DNA of 64,000 nt from Streptococcus sanguinis (lineage in GTDB: Bacteria > Bacillota > Bacilli > Lactobacillales > Streptococcaceae): contig CP040556.1 of the NCBI GenBank assembly GCA_013378335.1, forward strand, positions 2,234,501-2,298,500, given 5' to 3'. How positions within the stretch are numbered: the stretch's first letter is position 1; every line of letters begins with the position of its first letter. The translations under genes and the position numbers were made by a program. The notes beneath the pieces are model-generated. The model was not told the origin of the DNA and ran no database searches. It was given only the letters and a program-made list of their open reading frames with translations. Shown here piece by piece: positions 35,749 to 44,997 of the stretch.

Positions 35749-36348
35749 TTAACCTTTTTTCAAAAAATTTCGAATACGAATCATAATCTTGCTTGACCAA
35801 GTTTTGTCAGATGCGTATCTTACATTGATAGCAGCCATGCTCTTACCATTGTAGAACTGACCGCCAGGCTTGAGATAGTGCTCGCTAAGATAGCGAGCAA
35901 CGGTATCTATACCATCGTCAAATGTTGCGAAATTTCCTGCACTGGAAAAAGGACTGGAGTCATAAGCCATGAAACCAAACAAGTTGTGCTTGGCCTGAGC
36001 AATCTGACTGCGGCCGTAATCCGATTCGTGAATAGCCAACCCTACGAGAAAAATTGCATTAACTCCATGATCTTTCTCTGCTTTTTTGAAAGCTTTTCCC
36101 AATCCAGCCATCGGCGTGCCAGCCAAACGACTATCAATGAAATCGGCTGACACTGTGCTTGGCACTGTTACATCTTCTGAAAAGACGACTGCTCCTGTTT
36201 TCTTGGCCTGAAACTGATCTGACACCTGCACTAAAGATGGATCCAGACTGGCCTTTTCATTTGCCGCTAGGCGGCTGACAGGCAACATACTGCTTGAAAG
36301 GACAGTAGCTGTCGCTAATGCTATGATAACTTTTTTCTTCCTAAACAT
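35749..36348 (-). CDS. Secreted glucosaminidase-domain (GH73-like) peptidoglycan hydrolase
   Basis: 199 residues with an N-terminal signal peptide (MFRKKKVIIALATATVLSSS, cleavage near residue 28). A GH73/glucosaminidase domain follows: NAIFLVGLAIHESDYGRSQIA carries the catalytic Glu (HES), and NLFGFMAYD and YLSEHYL are usual family motifs. It cleaves glycan strands of the cell wall. It is the last gene of the block next to the pilus locus, 36 bp after pilD. A secreted wall hydrolase here could locally open the thick wall for pilus passage; that is inference from position. Confidence 0.85.
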   Translation of the reverse strand: MFRKKKVIIALATATVLSSSMLPVSRLAANEKASLDPSLVQVSDQFQAKKTGAVVFSEDVTVPSTVSADFIDSRLAGTPMAGLGKAFKKAEKDHGVNAIFLVGLAIHESDYGRSQIAQAKHNLFGFMAYDSSPFSSAGNFATFDDGIDTVARYLSEHYLKPGGQFYNGKSMAAINVRYASDKTWSSKIMIRIRNFLKKG

Positions 36349-36383
36349 TTTTTCTATCCATTTCTATTGTCGCTTTTGGTTTC

Positions 36384-37124
36384 CTAGATTCCTCCCCAGA
36401 AATATAGGATGACCGCCATGATACTCATAGCCGGACCAAAAGGGACTTCTTCTTTCAACTTAAATTTGAATTTCTTAAAGATGGTTGCGATTAAGAGAAT
36501 CGCTCCAGCCACAAAGAAAGAACCATATCCCAAAATCAGCGTATTCAAGGGGCTAAACCAACTGCTCAGGGCAGCTAAGTAGAGAATATCCCCCATCCCG
36601 AAAGCCTCTTTCTTGTAATAAGCCTTGGCTCCAAAATAAATGAGAGAGTAGAGGCCAGCACCAACTAGCAGCGAAAGGAGAAGATCCCAATTGAACTCAT
36701 TGGTAAAAAACGTAACAGCCATACGACTCAGCCAGAAAACCAGCAGAACCGAGTCCGAGATGTACTGAGTATCAAAATCGATATAACCGATAATGAGGCA
36801 AAGCGACACCAAGAGACAGGCTGAAACAACCATCCATGGCCCCTGATCTTGAAAAATCAGATAAGAGGCCAACCAGAGCAGACCCGTCAAGAGCTCCACA
36901 ATGAGATAGCGCGGTGAAATCGGCTCCTTGCAGTGCTTGCATTTAAAGCCCTGCATGATAATCGACACAACCGGAATCAGCTCCACCGAAGTCAAGACAT
37001 GGCCGCAGGACGGACACATAGACCGACCTTTGGCAATACTCTTTTCCAGTGGCACACGGTAGATGACGACATTGAAAAAGCTCCCAAATACGACACCTAA
37101 TATAAATACTAAACTTGCAATCAT
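36384..37124 (-). CDS. pilD: PilD, type IV prepilin peptidase/methyltransferase
   Basis: 246 residues from the ATG at 37124 (MIASLVFILGVVFGSFFNVV), preceded by AAAAGGGA. A longer frame to 37196 starts inside the previous gene and adds a non-membrane tail. An N-terminal zinc-type loop with two CxxC pairs (CPSC and CKHC) is followed by membrane helices and the two catalytic aspartates of GXGD proteases (YIDFDTQYISD and FGMGDI). It cuts the leader of class III prepilins after Gly (here GK|FTLVE-type sites) and N-methylates the new N-terminus. It is the last gene of the pil locus. Confidence 0.95.
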   Translation of the reverse strand: MIASLVFILGVVFGSFFNVVIYRVPLEKSIAKGRSMCPSCGHVLTSVELIPVVSIIMQGFKCKHCKEPISPRYLIVELLTGLLWLASYLIFQDQGPWMVVSACLLVSLCLIIGYIDFDTQYISDSVLLVFWLSRMAVTFFTNEFNWDLLLSLLVGAGLYSLIYFGAKAYYKKEAFGMGDILYLAALSSWFSPLNTLILGYGSFFVAGAILLIATIFKKFKFKLKEEVPFGPAMSIMAVILYFWGGI

Positions 37125-37192
37125 AATTTTTCCCTTTTTATACTCTTTGAAAATCTCAGATGACGGTGTCAAACTTAGACTTCCCTTGAGTA

Positions 37193-38257
37193 TCACTTAG
37201 ATGCCAGAATGATGGATACTTGCCCCTCCTCCAAACTTAATGAAAATACCATATCTGTTTCTGTATTGTTTTGAATGGTCAATTCGGTCAAACCTTCAGC
37301 CGGCGTTCCGATGTTGAAATACTGTCCTCGATAGGAAATAACATTGGTCCGTGAAAAGGCGAGCTGCTGAATGGCATCTATAATCTGCTCAGCACCCTGA
37401 CCGTAAACTTCTTTATTATCCTTGTCCTTGACTGGAAGATAGCCAGACTCCGCATTCAAAGCGCCCAACAATTCTGAGATAGACTTGGTCTCACCAGGAG
37501 CCAAGTAAACATTCTGCAGCTTGTAAAAGGCTGTTTTCATGTTTTGAGCTTGGGCAGCGTTGGTCGGCAGTGGTACTTCCTTACGCTCTATAAAGTGCGT
37601 ATATTGGCTCAGAAGCTCACTCTGATCTTCTGCTTCGACAGGCGTGCTCTCAACCTTGACATCATCAAATTTACCAGTCTTGGCAATCTCTTCCGATGCT
37701 TGGATAAAAGCAGCAGGGTCAATCTTATAGCCATTAGACTTGTCTCCCACCTTTACATTAGACTCGCCGTCCATAACCAGATGATTGGTCGTTGGAAGCT
37801 GACTGAGAACATCAGGATGGGCAGCTAAGACATCGTTTAAAGGTCTAAGCCAAAAAAGACGGTTAGGATAGATGGAAATCTGCAGGTTTTCCTTGGTATC
37901 GAAAAACGGTGTAAACTTATCCCAAACTGTCTTGGCTGAGATATTATCCAGCCGCTTGAGCTCTTCTTCTGTGAAATAGCTCAGTCCTAAAAAGCGCATA
38001 TCTACAGAGAAGCGTTGCCCCGTAGACAGCTGAAATGTAGCCTTATAGGGCAGTTCTCTGTAAACTTCAATCTCAGCTTCACTCCGAGAGCGAACCTTCA
38101 TAGAGGGACGGCCATTGATACTCAGGTCAATCGTTGGATTAAAGACAAAAATGACATAAAATAAACTACCCAGCAGAAAGGCAGCAAGTGTCGCTGCTGG
38201 AAGTAGTTTTTGATATTTTGATGAAACCTTTCTTTTTCTTCTTGACATGAATCTCAT
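37193..38257 (-). CDS. Pilus-locus accessory protein with VanW/YoaR-like G5-type region
   Basis: 354 residues. A basic N-terminus, one membrane anchor (about residues 20-40, LLPAATLAAFLLGSLFYVIF) and a long extracellular part. The C-terminal half (FYKLQNVYLAPGETKSIS, ISYRGQYFNIGTPAEGL) is reminiscent of VanW-like surface proteins. An in-frame ATG nine bases later (MSRRKRKVSS) has comparable ribosome-site spacing. The gene overlaps or abuts both neighbours, so it belongs to the pilus operon. It is not one of the universally conserved pil genes, and its role is unknown, possibly envelope anchoring of the assembly complex. Confidence 0.6.
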   Translation of the reverse strand: MRFMSRRKRKVSSKYQKLLPAATLAAFLLGSLFYVIFVFNPTIDLSINGRPSMKVRSRSEAEIEVYRELPYKATFQLSTGQRFSVDMRFLGLSYFTEEELKRLDNISAKTVWDKFTPFFDTKENLQISIYPNRLFWLRPLNDVLAAHPDVLSQLPTTNHLVMDGESNVKVGDKSNGYKIDPAAFIQASEEIAKTGKFDDVKVESTPVEAEDQSELLSQYTHFIERKEVPLPTNAAQAQNMKTAFYKLQNVYLAPGETKSISELLGALNAESGYLPVKDKDNKEVYGQGAEQIIDAIQQLAFSRTNVISYRGQYFNIGTPAEGLTELTIQNNTETDMVFSLSLEEGQVSIILASK

Positions 38258-38264
38258 CCCAACC

Positions 38265-39353
38265 TTATACTACGCATTCAGCTAAGCGGATAAGGAATTT
38301 ACGGTCGATACGGCGAAGAAAATCAATGATGTCATCTGAAACAGTATCTCCGGCATTCAGGATAACTCCTCCATCTGCATTAACAAGGTCTTTTTGCAGT
38401 GTTTTGCCTACCAAAAGACGTTTTTGCTGATCGATAAAGTCGTTAACAGCCTTCTTTGCCGCTGACTCTTCTTCAGCAACTGGTGCTGTGCTGACTGTTG
38501 ATTCTACTTCCTCAGCAGGAGCTGCCAATACTTCTTCCAAAGCAGCATCTAAGCTCAGCGCTGCATCTGTTTCTTCAACTTCTTCTTGAGCTAGTGCTGA
38601 CTCTTCTTGTACCAAGTCTTGGACTTCTGGCTCTTCAGCTGTCTCTACGACCGCTTCAGAAAACTCCAAGTCAGGAGCAGAAGCACCCAGACCTACAGCA
38701 GCCAAGGCCTCTGTCAAATCTGTCGCAGCTTCTTCTTTTACATTTACTTTTTCATCTACAACCGGCTCAAATACAGGTGCTTCAGCAACTACTTCCTCAA
38801 TTTTTTCGGCAGGTTTTGCAGCTTCAGTCTCATGGAGCAGATCTGCTGCAGCCAGACGGCCCATCTCTACATCTGCTTCAAGATGAGGAGCTGTCTTTTT
38901 TTCATCATTGAGGATAATATACTCTTTACCAATCATCAAGATGCGTGATTTAGGAATCTGAATTTCCTCGCTGGCATCTTCAGAATTAACCACCAAGTAG
39001 CCAATTTCATTTTTTTCGTCAATATGATAGTCAACAACAGTTCCCACCTTATTTCCATCAATTGTGATGACGATTTCGTCAAAGACGCTACCCTGCTTGT
39101 CGTTCAAGACCTTCAGATCTGCCTCTTCCAGCTCTTGAAAGACTGAGCTGTTTTCTACCATGACCGCAAAGTCACCGATGCCTTGGATATTCTTGCTAGA
39201 CAGCAAGGCAAAAGGCTGTTCAGACTGTTTTGACTTAATGACAAAAGTCAGATTGACCCCCTCATCGACAAAGACTTCATGGACTTCACCCAGTCCCATC
39301 CCTTTTTCAATCTCAATGACAACGGTCCCTGTGATTGTTTTACAACTTTTCAT
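38265..39353 (-). CDS. PRC-barrel domain protein of the pilus locus
   Basis: 362 residues with ribosome site AGGGGAAA. Two PRC-barrel-like regions occupy residues 1-150 (ITGTVVIEIEKGMGLGEVHE; EIVITIDGNKVGTVVDYHID). A ~120-residue acidic, Glu/Ala-rich low-complexity linker follows. The C-terminal globular part KTLQKDLVNADGGVILNAGD resembles a sandwich-hybrid motif found in regulatory proteins. There is no signal peptide, so it is probably cytoplasmic. PRC barrels often act as docking platforms, so a scaffold for pilus assembly is plausible. Function unproven. Confidence 0.65.
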   Translation of the reverse strand: MKSCKTITGTVVIEIEKGMGLGEVHEVFVDEGVNLTFVIKSKQSEQPFALLSSKNIQGIGDFAVMVENSSVFQELEEADLKVLNDKQGSVFDEIVITIDGNKVGTVVDYHIDEKNEIGYLVVNSEDASEEIQIPKSRILMIGKEYIILNDEKKTAPHLEADVEMGRLAAADLLHETEAAKPAEKIEEVVAEAPVFEPVVDEKVNVKEEAATDLTEALAAVGLGASAPDLEFSEAVVETAEEPEVQDLVQEESALAQEEVEETDAALSLDAALEEVLAAPAEEVESTVSTAPVAEEESAAKKAVNDFIDQQKRLLVGKTLQKDLVNADGGVILNAGDTVSDDIIDFLRRIDRKFLIRLAECVV

Positions 39354-39408
39354 AATTTCCCCTAAAACCCTTCTAATTGATTACAATCAATTGCATGTTT
39401 ATATAGTA

Positions 39409-41124
39409 TTAATTTTTCCCGATTTTGTCCAGCATGTTGAACGCTTCTTGACGAAGATTTTGATCTGAGCTGCCTTGGACAATCTCTTTCAGGTAGCTCT
39501 CAGCTTCTTGAACTGCATTAGAAGCCAATAATTCCTGACTTTCCAGTAGGAGGAATTGGAAATAGACTTCTTTATCTCCCGCAGTTGTTGCAGCTGGTTT
39601 TGCTTCAGCTGCTTCCTCAGCTTTGAGGATGTCAGTGATTTTCTGAAGCAAATCTTCTTCGATCTCATCTGCAGCTGGAGCGACTGAAGCAGCCTTGACT
39701 TGTGCTTCCTCAGCTTTGAGGATGTCAGCAATTCCCTTGAGCAAGTCTTCTTCGGTCTCATCTGCAACTTCTTCTTGAACAGGCTCAGCCTGTGTCCAAA
39801 GAGTGTCTTCAGAGACTGATTGAACAACTGCTGGTTCAGCAGCTTCTTCAAATTCAAACGTTTCTGTTGCAGGTTCGAAGCTGCTTTCTTCCTCCCAAGC
39901 CTCTGCCACTTCAGCAGTCAAATCTTCCTCTTCAGCCCCAAGCAAATCATGCTGGATTTGGCTGAGAATGTCTTGATAGCCCTGAATATCAGCGCGATCA
40001 CGGCTAACCATAGACTCTTCAGCAGCAGAAAACTCTGGCTCTGCACTAGCTTGGCTGAAGACTGAGTCCATCTGAGCCTCTGGCTCAGCTTTCTCCTCAG
40101 CAAAGAAGAGAGATTCTAAGCTGTTTGCTGCTTTTGACACTTCTGCTCTAACTGGTTTGATATTTCCCGTAGCAGCAAAAACATCTTCCAGGCTGTTGCC
40201 TCCTGCTTCTTCTGCCACTGGCTGCTGAGCTTGTTCTTGCTCAGTGAAGAATTCTTCTTCATCTTGAGAAACAACACCTGTCACCTCAACCGCCTGCGGT
40301 CTGAAGTTGCCATAGCTAGACCCCGTATAGGACATCGGTCTAATCTTAGACAGAACAGCTGTCTCAAAGGCTGGATCATCAATATCTGTATAGCCTTGAT
40401 TGCCGGCTGCATTTGCTTCCGTAGGCTGAATCAGAGAGTTGGCCACCTTAATCTTAGTAGAACCCTTGCGGTGATGAAGCAGAGACTGCAAAAATTCATC
40501 ATTGGCTTTTTGTGAGCTGTGTTCCATGCCCACCATGCCGACCTCAGCTGCCGCTAGCTGACTGTTTGGCTCGTATTCTCCAAAGGCAGGAGCTGTAGCC
40601 AAATTATCAACAGGGTAGAGAGGTTTGACTTTCTCATATCTTGTCATATCCTTTTTGATAGAACGGTCTGCTAGGGTGCGACCAGAAGCAGATACTCTCT
40701 GCCTTACCGGACTTTCCTCAGCCTGAACCCTTTCTTTACTTTCCTTTCTCATCCTGCCGGTTGAAGCATTGGAAAAGTTCAAATCTCTAGCGGATGACAA
40801 GCTTGCTTCCTTAGCTTCCACTTTCTTCCGCGAGCTCTTAGCATGCTTCTGGCTTCTGCTTCGCGTAGAAGCAGTTGCTTTTTTCTTGACCGGAGCTAGC
40901 TCCTGTGAAAAGAGCAGCACCATATAGACAGCCAAAGCCAAGGTACAGAGCCCAACAAAGGCTATGCCGGGAACTTGTTGAAAGAGGAATGGAGCACCAA
41001 TCGCAAATAGCATGACCCATACTACGAGAAAAAGGCGCTTTATTAAAGAAATCCTAGAAACAAATAAAATGCTAATCGTATGCAGTGCTATAAGCCCTGC
41101 TCCAAAAGGTAAAAAATATGCCAT
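39409..41124 (-). CDS. Membrane protein with long acidic cytoplasmic tail (pilus locus)
   Basis: 571 residues from the ATG at 41124 (MAYFLPFGAGLIALHTISIL); a GTG 24 bases upstream is the alternative start. About three to four membrane helices fill residues 1-95, then a basic stretch (VKKKATASTRSRSQKHAKSS), then over 400 acidic residues of low complexity. Near the end an imperfect repeat (EEDLLKGIADILKAEEA and EEDLLQKITDILKAEEA) precedes a short helical, TPR-like tail (LLLESQELLASNAVQEAESY). Family not recognised; the tail could be a protein-binding platform. It sits after pilO in the operon and has its own upstream promoter candidate. Confidence 0.65.
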   Translation of the reverse strand: MAYFLPFGAGLIALHTISILFVSRISLIKRLFLVVWVMLFAIGAPFLFQQVPGIAFVGLCTLALAVYMVLLFSQELAPVKKKATASTRSRSQKHAKSSRKKVEAKEASLSSARDLNFSNASTGRMRKESKERVQAEESPVRQRVSASGRTLADRSIKKDMTRYEKVKPLYPVDNLATAPAFGEYEPNSQLAAAEVGMVGMEHSSQKANDEFLQSLLHHRKGSTKIKVANSLIQPTEANAAGNQGYTDIDDPAFETAVLSKIRPMSYTGSSYGNFRPQAVEVTGVVSQDEEEFFTEQEQAQQPVAEEAGGNSLEDVFAATGNIKPVRAEVSKAANSLESLFFAEEKAEPEAQMDSVFSQASAEPEFSAAEESMVSRDRADIQGYQDILSQIQHDLLGAEEEDLTAEVAEAWEEESSFEPATETFEFEEAAEPAVVQSVSEDTLWTQAEPVQEEVADETEEDLLKGIADILKAEEAQVKAASVAPAADEIEEDLLQKITDILKAEEAAEAKPAATTAGDKEVYFQFLLLESQELLASNAVQEAESYLKEIVQGSSDQNLRQEAFNMLDKIGKN

Positions 41125-41225
41125 TTGAGTATTTTCGACACCCCCCACTTTCTAAATGATATTAAACTTTTTCAATGCAAAACCAGTCTTGATTTTGATT
41201 TTCCATAAACTCCATTAAAACCCAA

Positions 41226-41288
41226 AATAGACTCGGGCGTCTATTCTGAGTTTGCTTGTATTATACTTCAAATATCTCTATGTTTTAG
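41226..41288 (-). promoter_or_regulatory. Internal promoter candidate and 5' hairpin upstream of the acidic membrane protein
   Basis: On the minus strand a perfect TATAAT lies at 41260-41265 with a weak -35 region 17 bp further upstream. The hairpin AATAGAC-GCCCGA-GTCTATT (41226-41245) would lie at the very 5' end of the transcript. The rest of the 264-bp gap is A/T-rich, with only a 14-codon frame at 41162-41206. Confidence 0.4.
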
Positions 41289-41412
41289 TTTACTATAAAT
41301 GCACCGTGAATACTAGTCTAATAACTTGGTTTTTAGCATTTTTTTAAGAAAAATTTAGTCATGCTCTTAAAATTTTAAACCATAGACTTATTTGGTATTT
41401 TTTCAAAGCATT

Positions 41413-42977
41413 TTAGCTAACTACCAAGTTATTCACAGATAGGTTATCCAGCTTCATAGTCGTTTCAGGGCTTTCTCCGCTCGGAGTTTCGAAATAGTAA
41501 CCCACAATAGTCATTGGATAGCTGAATCCTGGAATGTTTTCAGGATTGAAGCTAACTTCACGCCAGCCAGTCCAGCTGTTAGGACGAATGACATGAAGAT
41601 AAATCTTCTGACCGCTAGCATTCTTGACAATCAAGCCAATCTTGCCCTGCCATTGATTAGACAGAGACAGAGAGAAGCTGATAGCATCTGGCTTATTGTT
41701 CAAGGATACATATGGTGCTGCAAATTCCATTTCATACATAGTAGATGATTTTGTTGCTGGAATCTTAACCACGTTGGAACCTGAACCCTCAAGGAAGTCC
41801 GTATTGTCAACTGTCACATCATACTGATTGCTGCCGCCTGACTGAATCAGCTTAAGAGGTGACTCAAAGCGGTAGATAGTTGATGAATTGTAATAAGCTG
41901 ACAGACCGTTGTTCTGACTGGACAGATTGTTGAGTTGCTCCAGATAAGACGGAGCTAGATTGGTATTGCTGTTAGCATTCGCGCTGCTAGTTGTATTGGT
42001 TGTTGCGGCCCCCAAGGTGCTGTTGTTACCAGCCGTATCTGTACTGCTACCTGACACTAAGGTCAAGAAAGGTGCTTGCCAAGTCGGAATCGCAAATGGT
42101 GACTCCCAGTTAGCAAACTGAATCGGTGTCTTATCAACATTGCTCTCTGGAGTCACATAGCGCTCAACATCTTTTACTTGATAGAAACGTAGTTTGATTT
42201 TACCGGTAGCTAGCTCTGGATTCCTATTCTCCTCAACATTGGAGTGGCTTGTCTTTTCACCTAGTTCAAGCTCGCTGGAAACGATTTTTTGTTGATTGCC
42301 ATCAATCAATTCCAACAATTTCAGAACCTGTGTATAAGTTCCTTCGAATTCAATGTCCGCTGTCATCTGAGTAATATTGGAATTGTTGTACTTACCGTTT
42401 CCTGAAGTCGCTGTACTAGCCGCGGTTGTCGTTGCAGTATTGGCATCTGATGAAGACGAGGATGATGTAGTAGACGAGCTAGAGGTCGTACTGGATGAAG
42501 AAGACGTCTCACTCGAGCTTGAACCGCCAGTCGTACCAGAAGAGTTGGAGTTTTGACCATTAGATGAGGTCGCAGCTAATCCCTCCTGCTGGAGTTCCAA
42601 CTCTTTGCTTTCAGTATAGTTGACAGACTTGAATTTAATACCGCTTTCGTTGACCAGCTTGTCAATCAGGAAGATGAATTCCCCTTGATTGGTCGTACCA
42701 AAGTACTTTTTTGCCTGATCCAGAGTCTTGGCATTCAAAGTTTGGAGCTGCTTGGTAAGAGACTTCCTCTGACTAATCTTGGCATTCTTGCCGTCCAGCT
42801 CTGTCATAATTGTTGCGTGTTCTTCATTCAGCTGAGCCATCCGAGTATATGAATTTGATACCAGATACCCCCACCAGCAAGTACCGCTACTCCTCCGACA
42901 CAGGCCAACAACTTCTTGTCACGCTCATTTAAATTACTCAGGATTTTTTTCTTTTCTTTCTCATTTTTGTTCTTCAT
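41413..42977 (-). pseudogene. pilO: PilO-like pilus assembly protein, frameshifted
   Basis: An ATG at 42977 (overlapping the pilN end) starts MKNKNEKEKKKILSNLNERD followed by a membrane helix (LLACVGGVAVLAGGG). At CCCCC (42868-42872 on the plus strand) one base appears to be missing. Adding it joins the frame to the long reading frame MAQLNEEHATIMTELDGK... to 41413, giving about 521 residues. After a coiled coil and a PilO-like ferredoxin fold comes an extended Ser/Thr-rich segment of about 60 residues and a further C-terminal beta-rich domain (to about residue 520) not usual in PilO. PilO partners PilN in the periplasm-side alignment complex. Either the gene is off, or the homopolymer is miscalled. 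Confidence 0.75.
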
Positions 42978-43542
42978 TGAAATCTACATCCTTCGTCAAA
43001 ATTTTAATGTTAAACACATATCTTGAATTATTATCCTTTTCCTCGCGAGTAATCTTATCCACAAAAATATGGTTAAACTTCTCAGACTTACGAAGCTCTT
43101 CCTCAAACTTAGCGATGGAAAGTTGCTCTTTGGCAGAGCCATTGATTTCTACATTGTCGTTATTAATCTTGATATCGTCAAAGACCAAGTCCCGTGTCAC
43201 ATTTTTATTAAGGAAGTCCATAAAAGCTTTGTTTACTCGGTGCAGTCGGCGGAAGTCGCCTTCCAGACTGCCAAAGAGCGCCTGATCATTCTTGACCGTT
43301 ACAATCTTATCTTCAGTCTCAGAGACTGCCTTCAGCTCTTGAGCCATCTCTGGACTCTTGAGTGTCTGCTCCGCTCGGTCAATCTCACCTTGGAGCTGCA
43401 TAGCGCTGAACTGGAAGAAGCCAATCAGCACAATCATAATCGCTGCAATCCCAGCAAAAGCGGAAATAGCAGCAAGTTTCAGTGGACTGGTCTTAGCCGG
43501 TGCCACATGATATTTTGAAAAGTAGTTTAAATCTCTCCGCAT
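42961..43542 (-). CDS. pilN: PilN-like pilus assembly protein
   Basis: 193 residues. A short cytoplasmic N-terminus RRDLNYFSKYHVAP, the position of the PilM-binding motif in PilN, precedes one membrane helix (residues 25-47). A coiled coil and a ferredoxin-like fold (DINAQ... region ending FVDKITREEKDNNSRYVFNI) follow. The start ATG overlaps the pilM stop as TAATG, so translation is coupled. The end overlaps the pilO start by 17 bases. PilN links cytoplasmic PilM to PilO across the membrane. Confidence 0.82.
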   Translation of the reverse strand: MRRDLNYFSKYHVAPAKTSPLKLAAISAFAGIAAIMIVLIGFFQFSAMQLQGEIDRAEQTLKSPEMAQELKAVSETEDKIVTVKNDQALFGSLEGDFRRLHRVNKAFMDFLNKNVTRDLVFDDIKINNDNVEINGSAKEQLSIAKFEEELRKSEKFNHIFVDKITREEKDNNSRYVFNIKILTKDVDFNEEQK

Positions 43543-44954
43543 TAGTTTGCTCTCCTAATCAACATGGCTGTAGCCGGAATGAACTCCGCATTAAACTCGG
43601 CAGAACCTTCCCACAGTACATTCTCATAATCTACATTATCAATTGAGATGAATTCTCGATTCATATTCTGCTTCAGAATAGCTGCCAACTGCCAGCAGAT
43701 ATCTTGGTCACCAAAGACATAGAAACTGTCAATATTGAGGCCAGTCGATCCGCTAAAGAAGTTTTCAGTATTGAGAATGTGGTTCTTAGCATCAGCCACC
43801 CACTCGTCCAAGGCATGCTTCAAGAGACCCGTGTCCAGATCATCTGACGCCACTGCTGGAAGCTTCTGCAGCAGACTAGCATCATCTGCATAGCTCAAGA
43901 TGTCCTTGTAGCCACGATTGAGATAGTTGCTGGTCACAAACTTACCTTCTGAGTAGAGATAAACACCGATAAAGCTCTTGCTCAAATGCACCATGCCGAC
44001 ATTTTCTTGAGTCAGCCTTTTGGCGCGGTTGTTAATCGCTTGAACGCGTTCCAGCCATTTTTCAAAGGTATTAGACTGAAGGTCAAAGACATAGGGTGTC
44101 AGCTTCAGATTATTAGCCAAGCCCAAGTATTGCTCTACTATACTTTTTGGCACAGCATAGACCATAAGAGAGCGAGTATCTTCATCAAGCGGAAAAGCTG
44201 AATTAGACTCCTGCTCTTGGAATTGAATAACGTAAGAAGTCGGATCAATATCCAGATATTGCTGAAGCTCGTAAGATACCAAACCTTCAATATCCTCATC
44301 ATTCTGCACACTAGCTGCCACATCAACCGAACGGGCGATGATATTGGTATTGCCCAGAGCAAAGAAAGCATACTTAGCAGTGATCGCATGCTGCTCCATC
44401 AGGTCGCTGATAATATTTTTGAGAGTGATTGGATCGATAATCTCACTATTCAGTACAACACCTTCTGGCAAATTGGCAGATGCCATCTTGATAATCTCCA
44501 GCTCATTGCGCTTCTGTCTGGCAACAACCAAATAGACTGATTCGTCAGTGAAGTCAATGGCCATCAGATTACCCTTGATTGGTTTACCAAACATAGTGTA
44601 AGGTGCATGCATTCTAGTGACCGGTTGGCTCGTCGCACCACTGCCTTTCTTGGCAAAAAGTGAACGATTACCAGACTTAGCAGGCATATCATCACTGCCA
44701 CTATTCTTAGAAAAGAGCGGCTTGTTGAGCTTGGTTAGGAAGCTTCCCTTCGCTGTTGACTTTTCTTCGTCGTCAAAGTCTTCTTGACGATCTGACTTAA
44801 TCTGAACCCCCTGAATAGAAAGGTGTTCTCTCTTTTTTCCTTTCGATGAGAAGAGCGGTTTATTTAATTTTCCCAAAAATGAGCCTTTTTTCTCATTATC
44901 TTCTTCGTCCAGAGCTCTTCTGCGCCCCTTGGACGAAAACATATTTTTTGCCAT
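43542..44954 (-). CDS. pilM: PilM-like actin-fold ATPase with repeated N-terminal extension
   Basis: 470 residues. The first ~115 residues are a basic, repetitive extension containing GSFLGKLNKPLFSSKGKK and GSFLTKLNKPLFSKN plus related MFSSKGRRR and LFAKKGSG units. The actin-like PilM domain follows (LMAIDFTDESVYLVVARQ; AKYAFFALGNTNIIARSVDV; VGMVHLSKSFIGVYLYSEGK). PilM is the cytoplasmic platform that binds PilN and helps dock the ATPases. The extension is absent from typical PilM proteins I know and may bind DNA, membrane or another pilus component. Ribosome site AGGAGATT. Confidence 0.82.
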   Translation of the reverse strand: MAKNMFSSKGRRRALDEEDNEKKGSFLGKLNKPLFSSKGKKREHLSIQGVQIKSDRQEDFDDEEKSTAKGSFLTKLNKPLFSKNSGSDDMPAKSGNRSLFAKKGSGATSQPVTRMHAPYTMFGKPIKGNLMAIDFTDESVYLVVARQKRNELEIIKMASANLPEGVVLNSEIIDPITLKNIISDLMEQHAITAKYAFFALGNTNIIARSVDVAASVQNDEDIEGLVSYELQQYLDIDPTSYVIQFQEQESNSAFPLDEDTRSLMVYAVPKSIVEQYLGLANNLKLTPYVFDLQSNTFEKWLERVQAINNRAKRLTQENVGMVHLSKSFIGVYLYSEGKFVTSNYLNRGYKDILSYADDASLLQKLPAVASDDLDTGLLKHALDEWVADAKNHILNTENFFSGSTGLNIDSFYVFGDQDICWQLAAILKQNMNREFISIDNVDYENVLWEGSAEFNAEFIPATAMLIRRAN

Positions 44955-44997
44955 AATCTCCTAATCTCCCTTATTTTTCCTAAAAACTATTTCCCTA

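Noticed and set aside
41162..41206. 14-codon frame with a possible ribosome site before the acidic membrane protein
   Set aside because: Could be a leader peptide, but too short and without amino-acid bias that would suggest attenuation.
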